Positions 1 to 12,509 of a stretch of 64,000 nucleotides of DNA are shown in pieces (position 1 is the stretch's first letter; every line of letters starts with the position of its first letter). The stretch is from Paraphysoderma sedebokerense (taxonomy: Eukaryota; Blastocladiomycota; Physodermatomycetes; Physodermatales; Physodermataceae), in the NCBI GenBank assembly GCA_025602915.1, contig JAHLJZ010000015.1:62001-126000 (forward strand). Direction: 5' to 3'. The notes beneath the pieces are model-generated. The model was not told the origin of the DNA. It saw nothing but the letters and a program-made list of their open reading frames with translations, and ran no database searches. A program made the translations under genes and the position numbers.

Positions 1-793
1 AAGAACGGTAACAATCTTCTGATCTTTTCAGAGAAATTGCTGAATGCTGATCCTGACCCAGCATTTAGCGAACTCGTGGATCCCAATTCCGAAGTACCAT
101 TCTCAACATCATTGACAGCAATACGAACTGTTGTAAACGGATAAACGAATAGTAAAGTGAAGTTGCTAATGACGATGGCCACGAATCTGATCAAAAAGGT
201 AACATAGAACACATGATAAAGTTGCGCCTGCCAATCGACTGTTGGAAGTTCTATGCTATACTGCCACTGTCCAAGAACTACGCATTCGGCAACAAAATTG
301 ACAACCCAAAAAAACGATATCTAAATAGGATCGGGGAAAGTCAGAGAACGAGACGATTTAAACAGTTCTTCTTGATCATATGGTGGCTGAATAATCTGGA
401 AAATACCTTTTTGGTAAAGTAACGATGTCTTCTTAATTCGAGCGACAGTAACAATAAATTGATTGTCCAAGATATTTCCATGCCGATAGTCCAAAAAAGC
501 AGATAATGTATCCATTCTGAGGATTCAACGATTGCGTATATCAGGTAAACAAGTTCAACCGATATCGTGAGTGCGATCAAAGCGACAAGGAAGAGGAACG
601 TCCTTCGAACCAATGGAGATGGCCCTCTCAGATTTGGATTCGACACAGCGGAGTAACCGGCGGCAGGGAGGGAACGGAATGCAAAGAAACCAAAGATGAG
701 AGTGTAGACGAGATTTAAGGCCGTGACGATGGTGTAAACGTAACAGACGGAGGGTGAAGATGATCCATGACAAAAGGTACTGATTGAATACAT
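1..793 (-). CDS. N-terminal part of a polytopic membrane protein, possibly HMT1/ABCB6-type half ABC transporter (cut by window edge)
   Basis: Two exons are visible: 793..407 (129 codons, phase 0) and 320..1, joined across an 86-nt intron (donor GTATTT, acceptor TTTAG). The ATG at 793 is the first in frame. The product has about five hydrophobic segments: residues ~18-42, ~62-88, ~93-116, then two more in exon 2 (starting ISFFWVVNF and LYHVFYVTFLIRFVAIV). A polar serine/glycine-rich stretch follows and then KIRRLLPF at the window edge. Five N-terminal membrane spans followed by a basic K-x-x-LLPF linker is the layout of the TMD0 region of HMT1/ABCB6 half transporters, and also of some ABCC proteins. 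No nucleotide-binding domain lies in the window, so the ABC assignment is inference; the multi-span membrane character is directly visible. The next gene to the right is also an ABC transporter in the same orientation. Confidence 0.6.
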
Positions 794-1623
794 TATGATA
801 GGGTGGTATGATACTATATGATGGGTCGGGTAGATACTACTCTCACTCTCTCATTCAAATCCACAGAAACTAGATATATAGACTTGAACAAAAAGTGTGA
901 CGAAATCGTTGAACTTTGTCCGACCTGCGCAAGGACAAAATTTTATTCGACTTCACGCCGTAATTTTTCTTTTTTTTATCTTCCAGCGCAATTACAAGTG
1001 GCTTCTTAAATTACAAATTAGTAGAATTCGTTAATTCTATACATTTCTTTCATCCGATTTCCCCATTGCTGACTGAAGAATTCGAAATCACGATTATTTT
1101 GAGCCATGGATCGAGATTCAATCTCGCCATGCCAATCTTCGATAATTTACTATTTTATCGTATTGGTCATATCAGAATTACCGTTCTCGATTACCTAAGT
1201 TTGTCATGCAGAGCTCCGCCAAAAGAATATGGTGGCTACATTGCAACGCGTTGGAAAGTCCGCTGATAAACTCAGAGCAGTTGAAAGACACGAAAAGATA
1301 TCAAAAACATAACAATATATGATCATTATTGAATACACCAAAAAAACTTTTTCATTTGCACCTACATACAGACATGCCCAAACACAAGAAGGAAAAACAG
1401 AAGAAATAGAAATATATGATACACTCTAATTCAAATATTACGTGTAATTAAAAGCAGAGTATAACATAAAATGTCCGATCAGTGTTGAAGTACATCATAC
1501 ACCAGCCCATCAATATACACCGTACCCGTCCCTTTTCCGATTTCATAATATTAATGCAAATTACATCGTCCAAGTGGATAAGAATATAATGTAGTATAAT
1601 AAGAAACGAAAAGACGACAGAGT
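794..1623. other. Intergenic, no gene seen
   Basis: This stretch lies upstream of the partial membrane protein and downstream of the ABCB transporter. It is AT-rich. The open frames in it are short and lack domain signal or matching splice sites. I see no RNA gene or repeat; it presumably holds a promoter and a 3' UTR. Confidence 0.5.
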
Positions 1624-4600
1624 TTAAGTTGATCCCAACTGTTGTTTTTGGACTAACGAGTGATATATTCCCTTCAAAGCTAGAAGATCTTCGTGTTTAC
1701 CCTTTTCGGCGACCTTTCCGTCATTGATAACGAGAATCAAATCCGCGTTTTGGATTGTTGAAAGACGATGTGCGATGGTGACTGAGAATCCAAGAACAAG
1801 TCAGAACCATTCTCAAAGATATAAGCGAATAAAAATGAACAGTAAATCATACCAGTTGTTCGACCTTCACTAGCAGCGTCAAGTGCCTCCTGTACTACCT
1901 TTTCGCTCTCCGAGTCAAGCGCTAATTCCAGCGTAAATAAAAACAAAGTTAGTTCATCGTGAAAATGAGTCCAACGCCACAAGAAACGAAAGGAAATTAC
2001 CAGAAGTGGCTTCATCGAGTAACAAAATCTTGGGTCGTCTCACTAGAGCTCTAGCGATACAAATTCTTTGTTTCTGTCCACCGCTTAATTTGGAGTTATT
2101 CACACTCGTTTCATACTTCTCGGGCAACCCCATAATGAAATCATGAATATTAGCTTTCATAGCGGCAGCTTCAATTTCTTCCTGGGTAGCATCGGGTTTC
2201 GAGTATTTTATATTGTCGGCAATAGTTCCGATAAACAGAGACGGTTCTTGTGAAACGATAGCCATTTGGGATCGCAAGTATTGCAAATTCCATTCTTTGA
2301 CGTCGTAGGATTCGACTTTGGCGGAACCTTGACTACCTTCGTAAAATCGTTGAACGAGTCCAAAGATTGTGGATTTACCTGTGAAAAGCGAAAAGAAAAT
2401 TTCAATTTCTGTTTGCGCTCAATCAAAGCCAATACAAATCAACACATACCACACCCAGAAGGTCCAACAAGAGCCACGACTTTTCCAGGTTCAATTTCGG
2501 CAGTAAGTCCCTTCAAAATCTGGGTATCCGGACGACGAGGGTAAGCGAAATGAATATCTTGAAGCGACATTTGACCTGCAACATCAACAGGTGTAAGACC
2601 TTCTTCCTTGTAGGCATCAATGAGTGGCACACGATCAATAAGTTTAAAGAATGAAATCGCAGCGATTTTTCCTTTTTGAACTATTATACAAAAAAAATTG
2701 ATTCCCAATTAGCTATTGATTTTGATACGAGACTAGGCAAGATTTAGATTACTTACTATTCGGTCCAAACGTGGCAGCCTACAATAATAGCAGAGAAAGA
2801 AATGAATATAGCAACAATCAGCCTCAAAATCGTAGATAAGGTTATTATGAAGTTACCACATACCTGTCCAAAAGCGATACACCCAAACATAACGGTAAAT
2901 AAGACATTCAACAATTGATTGAAACTACTCAAAACTCCGTCAACCAAAAATCTGTAACCAACGTAGAAAGCGATGGCGTAAACCCAGAATTGAATCGCTT
3001 GGGAGTAAGCTGTCATGTACGAAACAACAAAATCAGTTCATTTGGGTTCATCAATTTGACCTGATATAAAAGTATATACATACCGAATCCCAACGATCCA
3101 AGATATCCTTTCTTTAAACCGGATCGATACGGATACTCAATACTATTGATATACTGTTGAATAAAGTCATATTCTCTAGTCAAACTTTTGACAGTTCGGA
3201 CATTTTGAATGGCATCACAAGCAGTTTGTGCGGCTTTGAAATAAGCCTCTCGTGTTTTACCGATAGTTTTGCCAGCAACGACTTGTGCTTCGAAAAATGA
3301 ACCGATAGCAAAAAGAGGAGCGCAGGCCTGATCGGTGTAAGGGCATATATTAGATAAAAAGTATGTATAGAACACAACAGAGAATACACATACGATGACG
3401 ACTAAAGTCATTTGCCAACTGAAATAAAATGCAATACCAATTGCGACACCGATAGAGACACATAATTGTAAAATATTAGCGAGATTGGGTCCAGTTAAAC
3501 CTAATCCAAACAATCACATTTCAAGTTCAATCGAGAGTAATCCAAAAGATTTCTGGACAATAAACGAAAAGGTACCTTGAATTTTATCTGACTGCTCTGC
3601 CAACTGTGCAGTTAAACTACCAGTTCCATTTTTCTCATCGTCATACCATCCCATTTCTTGTCTTAACATAGCCTTAAATGTCATTGATCTGATTCTATAC
3701 GTTAATCGTTCACCCTATATATTTGAATTTACGAAAGTTAACTGCTACCCTTGCCATTGCACGGTAAAAACGAAAGAAACGAACCGCGGTACCAAAACAT
3801 CCAAATTGAAGAACATTGATCACAAAATTTGCAGCCATCAAGCCCACAAATATAAGAGACCAAAAGATGGCTTTATCCGTCAACGCTTGTCCTTTTAACT
3901 GGAATATAGACAAGACTTCACCAAGAATGACACCAAAAGTCGGAAGAACAGCACCGTTGACTGCAGCAGCAATAATACCTGTTCATTACGAGATGAATAT
4001 TAGTCTCTTAGATCTAAAAACCAACATATCATGAAGGAAGAGGAGTGACAGGGAAAAATCAACAAACCAATGACTAAAATCGGCCAATCCTGCCATTGCA
4101 ATTTGTATATCCTGAAAACAGGAACCTTATTCTCTTTTAATAACCTCTTCTCTACTTCCTTTCGTGCCTCCTCTTCCGCGTTCACACCAGGAATTTGAAC
4201 AGCAGCTTTGTCACCAGTTTCTCCTTTTACATCAACGACGACATCGGCGCCTTTGCTTTCAGTATTAACAGAGAAAGTAGCAGAACTGGGAGAAACTGCG
4301 GTATCAGACGCCGCAGAATCTTCAGCTGAGCCGGAATCATCGCCCATACGAAGTTCTTGAGCGGTCACAAGGTTGAAGTAGTATCCTTTTTTGTCCAAAA
4401 GTTCTTGATGTGTTCCGGTTTCTTTTATTTCACCTTTTGACATGACGACAATTAAATCTGCGTTTTTGATGGTGGAAAGACGATGGGCGATGACGAGAGT
4501 TGTTCGACCTGAGGATTCACAATAAAATCATGTCAGTTAAAATAATTTACGGATAAAGTTAAGGCACACAGTAAACATGACTTCATACCTGCAGCGGCAG

Positions 4601-7185
4601 CATCGAGTGCTTTTTGCACTGACCTTTCAGAATCAGAATCAAGGGCACTACATTTGAAGTAAGTAGCGAATATTGAGATTCAAATTCAACCTAGCATCCT
4701 AAAGAGAATAATCAAACAAACCTGGTAGCTTCGTCCAACAATAAAACCTTGGGGTCTTTGATCAAAGCTCTTGCAATCGCTGTAACATTGAGAATCGAGA
4801 TTTATACGGTCAGCACATTGAGAATTCAGGCGAATTGAATAGTAAATATAAAACACACCAATTCTTTGTTTTTGACCTCCCGATAACAAAGTTCCTCTTT
4901 CTCCTACCATACTTTGATAGCCACCGGGTAATTTGGAAATGAAATCATGAGCGTTGGCCAATCTACAAACTTTTTCAATTGTTTCCTGTGTAATTTCTAC
5001 ACCGTCAGGAGTCCCGTATCGAATGTTTTGTTCTATCGTGGCGTCGAACTTCGGGTAGTAAAGTAACGTGTTAATGCATTACAAGGACCAAGAAATTTCA
5101 CTGACACTATTAACTGTTGACATACCAAAATCGGTTCTTGAGACACCAACCCAACACGTTGACGAAGCCATTTTAAATTCATCGCTTTTATCTCGACACC
5201 GTCAATTAAAATTTCACCAGACGCTGCGTCATAATACCGTTCCAATAATTGAATAACAGTGGACTTTCCAGAACCAGAGGCGCCAACAAGGGCGACAGTT
5301 TTACCCTGGCGAAAGGTGGAAAAGAGTAGTGAACGTGAGATTTAGAAGAGATTAGGACAGAGGGAACCAAAATGTTCTTGATCATCATACCGGTTCTACA
5401 ACCAAATTAAATTGCTTCAGAACGACTGTATCGGGACGGGAAGGGTAGCTGAATTTGACATTTTTGAATTCAATTTTTCCAACCAATTTTTCCGGTTTGG
5501 TTCCGCTATCACCGGTTGAATCAATAGATGGTTTGCTTTCAATGACGTGGAAAAGTTTAACCGCTGCACCTCGGGCTTTACCGACTGCTTGAAGCGCCGG
5601 TCCAATGTTAATGAGGGAGAAGGCGCCTGAAATATGAAGGGTATAGAACATCAGCACTGGTGAATAAGAACACAGGACCAGACGACGGGCACTCACCGAT
5701 AATGACAGCAAATAGAACTTTGAGGATATCACCTCCAACCATTTCATTGTTGTTAACAAGAATACTACCGTAATAAAAAGCGAGGGCGTATACTGAGCAT
5801 GGTATCAACAACCAAATAACGTTAAGAAAGTTTCTGGGAAGTACGGCAAATAATGATGAACTCACTTCCAAACATAACACCAAAAAAGACACCGAATCCG
5901 AAACCTATTCAAAATCAAATTAAGAGACCATCGGCAACAATACTAGAACGCCAAATATGATATACCTGAAATCCACGATTGTCGGATATTCACACGAACG
6001 GCATCCTTCAATTCGTTAAGGAACTTTGTGTGGGCTCTCTCTTGACCGTTGAAAGCGACAACAGTACGAATGTTGGAGAATGTTTCTTGAGCGACACCTC
6101 TGGTAAAGCATTTGAGTTAAGATTGAGGTGAACTACGTCCATCATGAATAAGTTATGAATCTTACCCAGCTTTAGCATAGGCGGCTTGAGACGCAGCTGT
6201 TCCACCGGCCATCACCTTGCCAACAATTCCACCACTGAGACCGAGAAGTGGGACGCACTGATAATGAAAGAAGGAATCGTGCTTAGCAAGTTGATGTGTG
6301 GAATCCACGAACAATGGGTAGTCAGAATACTTACAGAAAGAAGAACGAGCGTAAGTTTCCATCCAGAAATAAAAGCGATGATGAAACCGGTAATAAAAGT
6401 GACAATATAAGAAGCAAGTTGGCTGACTTTTTCGGAAATTCCTTCTTGGAATAAACTCGTGTCACTATCAGAAGCGGGAATAGAAAAGTGTGTCAAAACA
6501 AGCGTGAAAACTGTCGGTTGATCCCATAACCGACAATGATACTCAATTATGTCCAATTTCAAATGGAAAACTCATTCTCTTTTCTACAAACCTGGTCAAT
6601 CTTGTCGTCAAGTCACCAGCTGCATTCTTGTCAAACCATTCTACATCTTGCTTCATGACAGCTTCGATGAATAAACTTCTAACTCTCCGGGCCTGTCTTT
6701 CACCTGCAATAATCCAACACGATTGCATAGCATAACAAGAAGCCAAGACGGCGAAACCGATACCGGTAAAGAGATAAACGTTTGTCAGAATGGCAGATTC
6801 CGCCTTTCTGTAATCTCCAGCCTGGGCCGCTTCGATGAATCCTTGCAAGACGTCACCGAGAAGAATCGATAATGACGGCAGAGCGGCACCTGATGACATG
6901 GAATCATTTTTAACAGACTATAGCTTTACGGATACTGGAATAGCCAAGTATTAAGTTAAGAAGGTTGACCGTACCATAACCGCATGAGCCGAGTAAGCCA
7001 AGTGCCATCAATAATCTGTCAACCGGGGTGCTGTACTTGAATAACTTGAAAAACGACATGGGAGGACTCTCTTTTTCTTCGGATTTCGCATCATTATTAG
7101 ATTTGTCGCTGGTTTGGTCTGGGATTTCACCCTTTTCGGGGGACTTAAAGGACTGAAGCTCGAGGTTTGCTTCAGCGACCGTCAT
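1624..7185 (-). CDS. Full-size ABCB (MDR/P-glycoprotein-type) ABC transporter
   Basis: An ATP-driven exporter, likely at the plasma membrane or vacuole, split by many short introns. The start MTVAEANLE at 7185 precedes an acidic, lysine-rich cytosolic tail. Exon 1 ends at 6975 (donor GTACGG) and exon 2 resumes at 6889, giving [17 protein letters not shown]. Order: TMD1 (~6.9-5.6 kb), NBD1, charged linker (~4.4-4.1 kb), TMD2 (~4.0-2.7 kb), NBD2. NBD1 shows Walker A GASGSGKS (~5261-5287), signature LLSGGQKQR (~4861-4890) and Walker [10 protein letters not shown] (~4721-4750). NBD2 shows GPSGCG with an intron inside Walker A (~2380-2449), signature LSGGQKQR (~2070-2095) and ILLLDEATS (~2005-2030). 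The last exon has the switch histidine (VTIAHRLST) and ends QKQQLGST-stop at 1624. Both ATP sites look canonical. The TMD-NBD-TMD-NBD order separates it from ABCC/ABCG types. The substrate cannot be told from sequence. Confidence 0.93.
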
Positions 7186-8415
7186 GTGTGATTACTGTCG
7201 GTGCGTTGGGAAGAAGGGTGCTATAATTATATGTCTGCAGAGAGTGAGAATCTACAAAAAATAATCCAAAATGCCAAAATTGCCAGAATAAGAGGGTTGC
7301 GCTTTGGAAGGAGGAACGGTGGAATTTTTCAGATTAGTTTCACCACGGCATTGTGGGAGCGTGCGATTACATAAGCCATCAATTGTATTTTCTCATTAGA
7401 GTTAAAGCCGGGTGAGTCACTCCCACTGTACCCATTTATTAGATTGGTATCTTTCATTACTATATTCACATATGCAATATTGTGTTCAGTAGTGCGTATT
7501 ACTTCTGGAATGAATGTGTGAAATTGAGTGCTCAGGCGAATGAGTCATTGCTTACGTGATCCGTGTTCCCTGCGTATCGCCACTCCATCGCATCGCCCGC
7601 ATTTCCGAATATTCTGGACAATCAGCACAACTGAGATATGATCTTCTAGTCATAACTCATACTGCACTACCTATATCTCGCAGAGAGAATGGATATCAGT
7701 GTCAGTGTGTAGACTGTAGAACCTTGAATTTACATCTTCGCAGCCATCGTTGATCTTTTCCCCTTGAAAAATTAGTTCCCGTAACCCGTTGGATCGCCTG
7801 GCGAGATTTGTAATCGTGATTCCGTAATCGTTGAGTTTCCCCATGATGACTTTTTAATTTGGATGCTGAGACTGAAATGCGCATTATCATTGCATTGGGA
7901 TTTATCAGTCGGCAGTATTAGTATGAAGTCAGTATAATATCGTCTTGAATACACTGCAGTGTTCCAATTGCAAATTGCAAATGTACTTGTGGACATTATA
8001 TTGTTCCTGTCTTAAATAGAATCTTTAAGAGGATCACAGTTTAAATACATACAACTTCCATCTAGTGCCATTCGTACATGCCTCCCTCGACGGAGTTTTG
8101 GATGAACGTGCTTGCATCGGTCGTCATATAGGTCATATTTTCAATACTGGTGCATCGAAGAAAATATAATTACTATGTCGGATTTACTATTTAAGCTGCC
8201 ACACATATGCCGACATTTTTACAAGAAAATATAATTAAACGTATGGCAAATTGTACTATGAAGCGTCAGTCTTTCGGTGAGGAACATCTTTCCTTCCGGC
8301 CCGCTCCATTCGCGCGCCAACACTCATAAACGACATCATCGGTTGAAAACTTCACTATAGCTATATAGCAGCTTTTCTCCGCAAGATATCACATAACTTA
8401 TTATAGCATATATAA
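7186..8415. promoter_or_regulatory. Divergent intergenic region between ABCB transporter and PPM1
   Basis: About 1.2 kb separates two divergently transcribed starts, so it should hold both promoters. The open frames within it are short and overlap on both strands without conserved motifs. An AT-rich stretch (tatagcatatataaatg) directly precedes the PPM1 ATG and could serve as a TATA-like element. I see no RNA gene or repeat. Confidence 0.4.
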
Positions 8416-10085
8416 ATGTCAATCCCGCCTCTGATTCCCCGCAACCGCTCTAGCCCTTCTCCGCACCCTTTGCGCCCGACATCCGACAACGCCGTTAAAT
8501 TGACAAACGACGATGCAACAGTATCTAGACTCTCGGCTATCAACCTAAATTATCTCTCAGATTCTCATTTACATCATTTTGTTCGAAAATCGGAACGAAG
8601 ACCCCCGATTATTAACCGTGGAACGTATTGTCGGACGGTGGCCATTGATGATTTGATTCAAAAGTTTTTGAAAGCTGATATTCTCGGAACGACGAAGAAC
8701 TGTGATTCAAATTCAAATATAGCATCCAAGCAGATCGTTTCGTTAGGAGCTGGTACTGATACTAGGTGGTTTAATCTCGCTGTAAGTATGTCGTTCTTGG
8801 ATAATATCCATTGAACTCGTCCTAGTCGGGAGTGGCCAGTCTCTATATTCGGCCTGCAACCTCACAACTCATACAACCAAGCAATCTAAAATTTATTTTT
8901 TGATTACTGTTGACCTTTTTAACTAGAAAAATCCATCTTTTATACCCTACCTCCAACAAACACGATACTTTGAAGTCGACTTTGCTGAAACAACAAGCAA
9001 AAAAATAAGTGTCATAAAGCGCTTCGAATCCGACTTTGAAGCCTCTTGGAATACCAAATTCAATTATGGTATGTCACAATTCTACTCTTTCTCTGTCATT
9101 TGGGTATCCTTATGATACATTCTGAAACTCTTTGCTTCTTTCCCTGGCCCCTACGTCTTTGCTCCTTCACGTAACTCTACAACGCATTCGATTTGATGTC
9201 TATGGCTTACAAATTACAATAAATCAGATCAAAACGAAACAGAGCTTTTCTCAAATAATTACAATATACTAGTAGGCGATTTAAGAACATGGGAAGAAGA
9301 CGTGATTACCAACCTAACAAAACACGGATTCGACATCAAGTATGTTCCCCTCATTCTCCCTATCCATTATCATCACCATCAACTTCCTTACCCCCTAAAA
9401 AATTACAGTACACCGACACTTTACCTTTCTGAATGTGTTCTCATTTATTTATCACCCTCGGAAGGGGATACTATTCTCTCTTGGATTTCTGAACACCACA
9501 AGTCAAGTCTCGCCTTCTTTATCTGCTACGAACAAGTCAACCCAGACGACGCCTTCGGAAAAGTTATGATTAATAATTTGAAAGTTTGTACCATTATCGT
9601 ATGATTTTTGTTTGGATTGGAATATTCACTCGTTCATTCGTTTATTGTTTTTTGTTTCTGCTCTGCCGTTTTTGGTACCGATTTGTGTGGTGCTTTGTAG
9701 GCCCGTAATTTAGAGTTAAAATCGTTATCTAAATATCCGACGTTACAAACTCAACAACAACGATTTCTATCACTTAATTGGAACACGGTCCAATGGATCA
9801 CGATAAAACAATATTGGGATAAAATTGTACCGGACGCTGAAAAAAAACGGTACGCGAAGTTGTTCCTTCTTGCTTGGTTCAAATTCGAAGAAAGGTTGAA
9901 ATTTCGAAAATACGAAAGTGATTTGACTGTATGTTTTGTAAAGGTTGTCGAAAATCGAAATATTCGATGAAGTCGAAGAATGGAATATGATTGCCGAACA
10001 TTACTTTGTGTTATGGTCTTGCGTTTGTAACCCCGACCGCGAAAAGGAGTTTCAAGAGTTGAAAGAAGCTGTAAGAATAGTGTGA
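8416..10085 (+). CDS. PPM1: Leucine carboxyl methyltransferase 1 (PP2A C-terminal methyltransferase)
   Basis: Transfers a methyl group from S-adenosylmethionine to the C-terminal leucine carboxylate of the PP2A catalytic subunit, which steers holoenzyme assembly in the cytosol. The start is MSIPPLIPRN at 8416. Family landmarks in order: LSDSHLHHFVRKSERRPPII with NRGTYCRT (substrate end), the SAM motif VSLGAGTDTRWF, LVGDLR, YLSECVLIYLSPSEG, and YEQVNPDDAFGKVM. The tail LSKIEIFDEVEEWNMIAEHY is typical of the family C-terminus. Five or six short introns are needed; for example donor GTACGC near 9850 joins an exon at ~9951 to give KKRLSKIEIF. The stop TGA is at 10083-10085. All joins keep frame. 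It converges on the eL8 gene with a ~200 bp gap. Confidence 0.93.
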
Positions 10086-10282
10086 AGGTCTGGTAGAGTT
10101 GGCTGTGGTTTTAATAGGAATTGAGAGTTAACTTGAGACCCAGGTCGTCATGCTGTCACCTTGGTATAGCCAATGGAGCCAATGGGCCTAAATGACATTC
10201 AATAAATTAGGGACACAATCACTGTTTATTCTTTAAGGTTCATTGGGTACAATTATATTAAAACCATTATATCTAAGCAAAC

Positions 10283-11730
10283 TTAGAGACCAGCGGCCTT
10301 GGCCAAAGCCTTTTGGCGCTTCAAGGTTCTAGCTTGAGATTTGGCACCCATGATACCACCACCCCAGGTCTTTCTGATTTCATCAGATTTTTCGTTGAAG
10401 TTGGATTTGCAGACTTGGACCAAAGCGGCAAGTTCGTTCTTATCTTCGGGTTTGACTTCAGTGATGGCGACAGCGGTGGCAGTCTTCTTGTGGACGACGG
10501 TACCGAGACGGGCTTTACCCTTGACGATACAGTATGGGACTTGCATTTTACGGCAAAGAGCGGGAAGCCAGACAACAATCTAAACGAAGGTGTACACAAG
10601 TTAGGATTTTGAACCGCCGAAGGCCATGGCACATGTTGAGAACAAGACTTACTTCAATTGGGTCAACGTCGTGAGAGATAACGACAAGTTGAGCTTTCTT
10701 TTGTTCAATCAAAGCTGTAATGTGGTTGATACCGTATTTGGCAACAACGGGTTTCTTACCGGGGTCGACTTTCTTGCCAGCAGCGGCAGCTTCAGCAGCA
10801 GCACGGAGACGTTCCTTCTTTTGTTGCTTGGTTTCAGGGCGGTACTTGTTCAAAAGACGGAAAAGCTGGGTGGCAGTATTCTTGTCAAGAACACGGGTGA
10901 ATTGGTTGAGAGCTGGGGGAACCTTAAGACGACGCTTGAGGATAGCTCTTTGGCGCTGAAGGCGAACATATTCGGGCCACTTAACGAAACGGGTAAGGTC
11001 ACGTTTGGGTTGAACATCATTGCCTGGCAAAAATTAAACATAGACAGATGAGTCAATTAAATTTCGCAACCAGTAACAAGTCCATTAAGCGTGGCGGCCA
11101 AGTGAGTGAAAAGACCGAATTCAGAAGACGGTGTCCCGACCAAATTGTACTATCGCAGAATACAATTCAGTCTGTAAACACAATCGTATCAACGAACGCA
11201 GCGACATCCGAATATCGGTCTCAACAATCCAAATGTGCCGGGAAACTTCCAACCACGCCTAATGGTAAAGGATCTGAGGAAAATCACTCTTCCACATACC
11301 AATACCGAAGTTAGCGGGGGTCTTCTCAATGCGAGGATCTTTGGGAGCCTTGGAAGCTTTGGATGCGCTCTTGAACGGAGCAGCAGCGACCTTCTTGGTA
11401 GACTTCTTGGGAGGCTAAGAAATTTTTTTTTTCAAAGACCAAATGACCAAGAGCAAATCCAAGAGACAGCATTCCACAAAGATTTGAGAGCCCATGAGAT
11501 GATTCAGAGAGAATGGGTCATTGGCAATGGTTGGAAGTTTATTTGGAGATTGGTTGTAGACATGAGGGATAAATCGAATGAATCCAAATCGCAAGGATGG
11601 AAAATACACAAAAGAAAAATGCATCAGATCATGTTAGTTTTTCATGTGTACACCAAAGACATCATTAAATCGAAGGTATAGAAGTTTAATAATCAGTATC
11701 CCTAGAGATAAAATAGAGATGACATACCAT
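10283..11730 (-). CDS. RPL8: 60S ribosomal protein eL8 (L7a/Rpl8)
   Basis: A structural protein of the large cytosolic ribosomal subunit. The start codon at 11730-11728 appears to stand alone in its exon: ATG is followed at once by donor GTATGT. A 313-nt intron (11727-11415) leads to exon 2, starting at 11414 with [16 protein letters not shown] and ending NFGIG. A second intron precedes [20 protein letters not shown]. The core [20 protein letters not shown] and [20 protein letters not shown] is the L7Ae/eL8 fold. A last intron (~10.55-10.6 kb) splits DVDPIE from [19 protein letters not shown]. The C-terminus ...[13 protein letters not shown] ends at 10283. Length fits the family (~255-265 residues). 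I looked in both larger introns for C/D-box snoRNAs, as found in animal eL8 genes, and saw no convincing C/D pair. Confidence 0.95.
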
Positions 11731-11843
11731 GGCTGATGGATGGATACTTTTGTGATGTCGAAAAGTAAAATTCCAGGTGGAGGAAACAGGGCCGGGCCGA
11801 TGCCAGTTTTTTTGTGGACAGCGTCTGTCGGTCACAGCGTCAC

Positions 11844-11853
11844 GTCACGTGAT
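11844..11853. promoter_or_regulatory. Cbf1-type E-box GTCACGTGAT upstream of eL8
   Basis: The sequence GTCACGTGAT matches the Cbf1-like RTCACRTG consensus. It lies about 115-125 bp upstream of the eL8 start codon, within the 167-bp gap before the KCTD gene. CACGTG also occurs at 37883-37888 (GPN1/DUF3245 promoter) and at 50548 and 50605 (upstream of the Ndt80-type gene). Function is inferred from the motif only. Confidence 0.4.
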
Positions 11854-11897
11854 TGCATCAGCTGTATATTCTTTACCACATTATTACAACGGCTATA

Positions 11898-12509
11898 TCA
11901 TGCAATCTTTCTTTTGAGAGTGATCATATATCCCTCTCTATGATCAATCTGATACAGATATTCAGTGAGTTTGAAAATTATAAATGCCAGAGAGTTACAT
12001 TCCTGTATTCCGTCCGGAACTATCCAACGGTTGATACCTCTCCTTAGTTTGATCCCAAATGTATCCTCGAACAACACGAAAAATTCCTCATTACTCAACC
12101 CGTAGATCACATCTCTCAAATGATCGCCTAGTCCGTCTAACAGTAATGCAGGTGGCCAAACGCTGGACGCTTCAGGATCGGTAATATGGGACTCCATCAC
12201 ACTGTGGCCAAAAATCTTCGGGATTCCTAAATACTCCAACTGAAGATTGAGTTTCGACAGAGTTCGAGCATCGGTAGGTGGGAGCCATTTGTCTGCATAG
12301 CCTATAGCGTTATGACGGAGGTAATCTAAAACCAGACAGAACGTAGCAGGGTCCAAATCGAGGAAATATACCTCTCCGTCTTCGGGTGTCCATCTAGAGA
12401 TATTGGATGCGAGCATCGAGTCTTCAAATTGCATGAGCGTGCTTTTGCGGGTCTGGAAGGTGGTTCCTCCTACATTTAATGTGATAATGACGTTTGATTT
12501 CTCTGCCAT
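11898..12509 (-). CDS. KCTD-like protein with T1/BTB_2 domain
   Basis: The first true ATG is at 12509 (MAEKSNVIITLNVGG), giving about 203 residues in a single exon. Residues ~6-100 form a T1-type BTB (BTB_2) domain: IITLNVGGTTFQTRKSTL, then SMLASNISRW, then GEVYFLDLDPATFCLVLDYL, the usual landmarks of KCTD and Kv-channel tetramerisation domains. No transmembrane segment follows, so it is a soluble KCTD-like protein. Such proteins oligomerise and often act as adaptors for cullin-3 ubiquitin ligases or other partners. The C-terminal half is not recognised. It lies in tandem upstream of eL8. Confidence 0.85.
   Translation of the reverse strand: MAEKSNVIITLNVGGTTFQTRKSTLMQFEDSMLASNISRWTPEDGEVYFLDLDPATFCLVLDYLRHNAIGYADKWLPPTDARTLSKLNLQLEYLGIPKIFGHSVMESHITDPEASSVWPPALLLDGLGDHLRDVIYGLSNEEFFVLFEDTFGIKLRRGINRWIVPDGIQECNSLAFIIFKLTEYLYQIDHREGYMITLKRKIA

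Noticed and set aside
11031-11727. Possible intronic C/D-box snoRNAs in the eL8 introns, as in animal L7a genes
   Set aside because: Both introns were read for paired TGATGA and CTGA boxes with terminal pairing; none was convincing.
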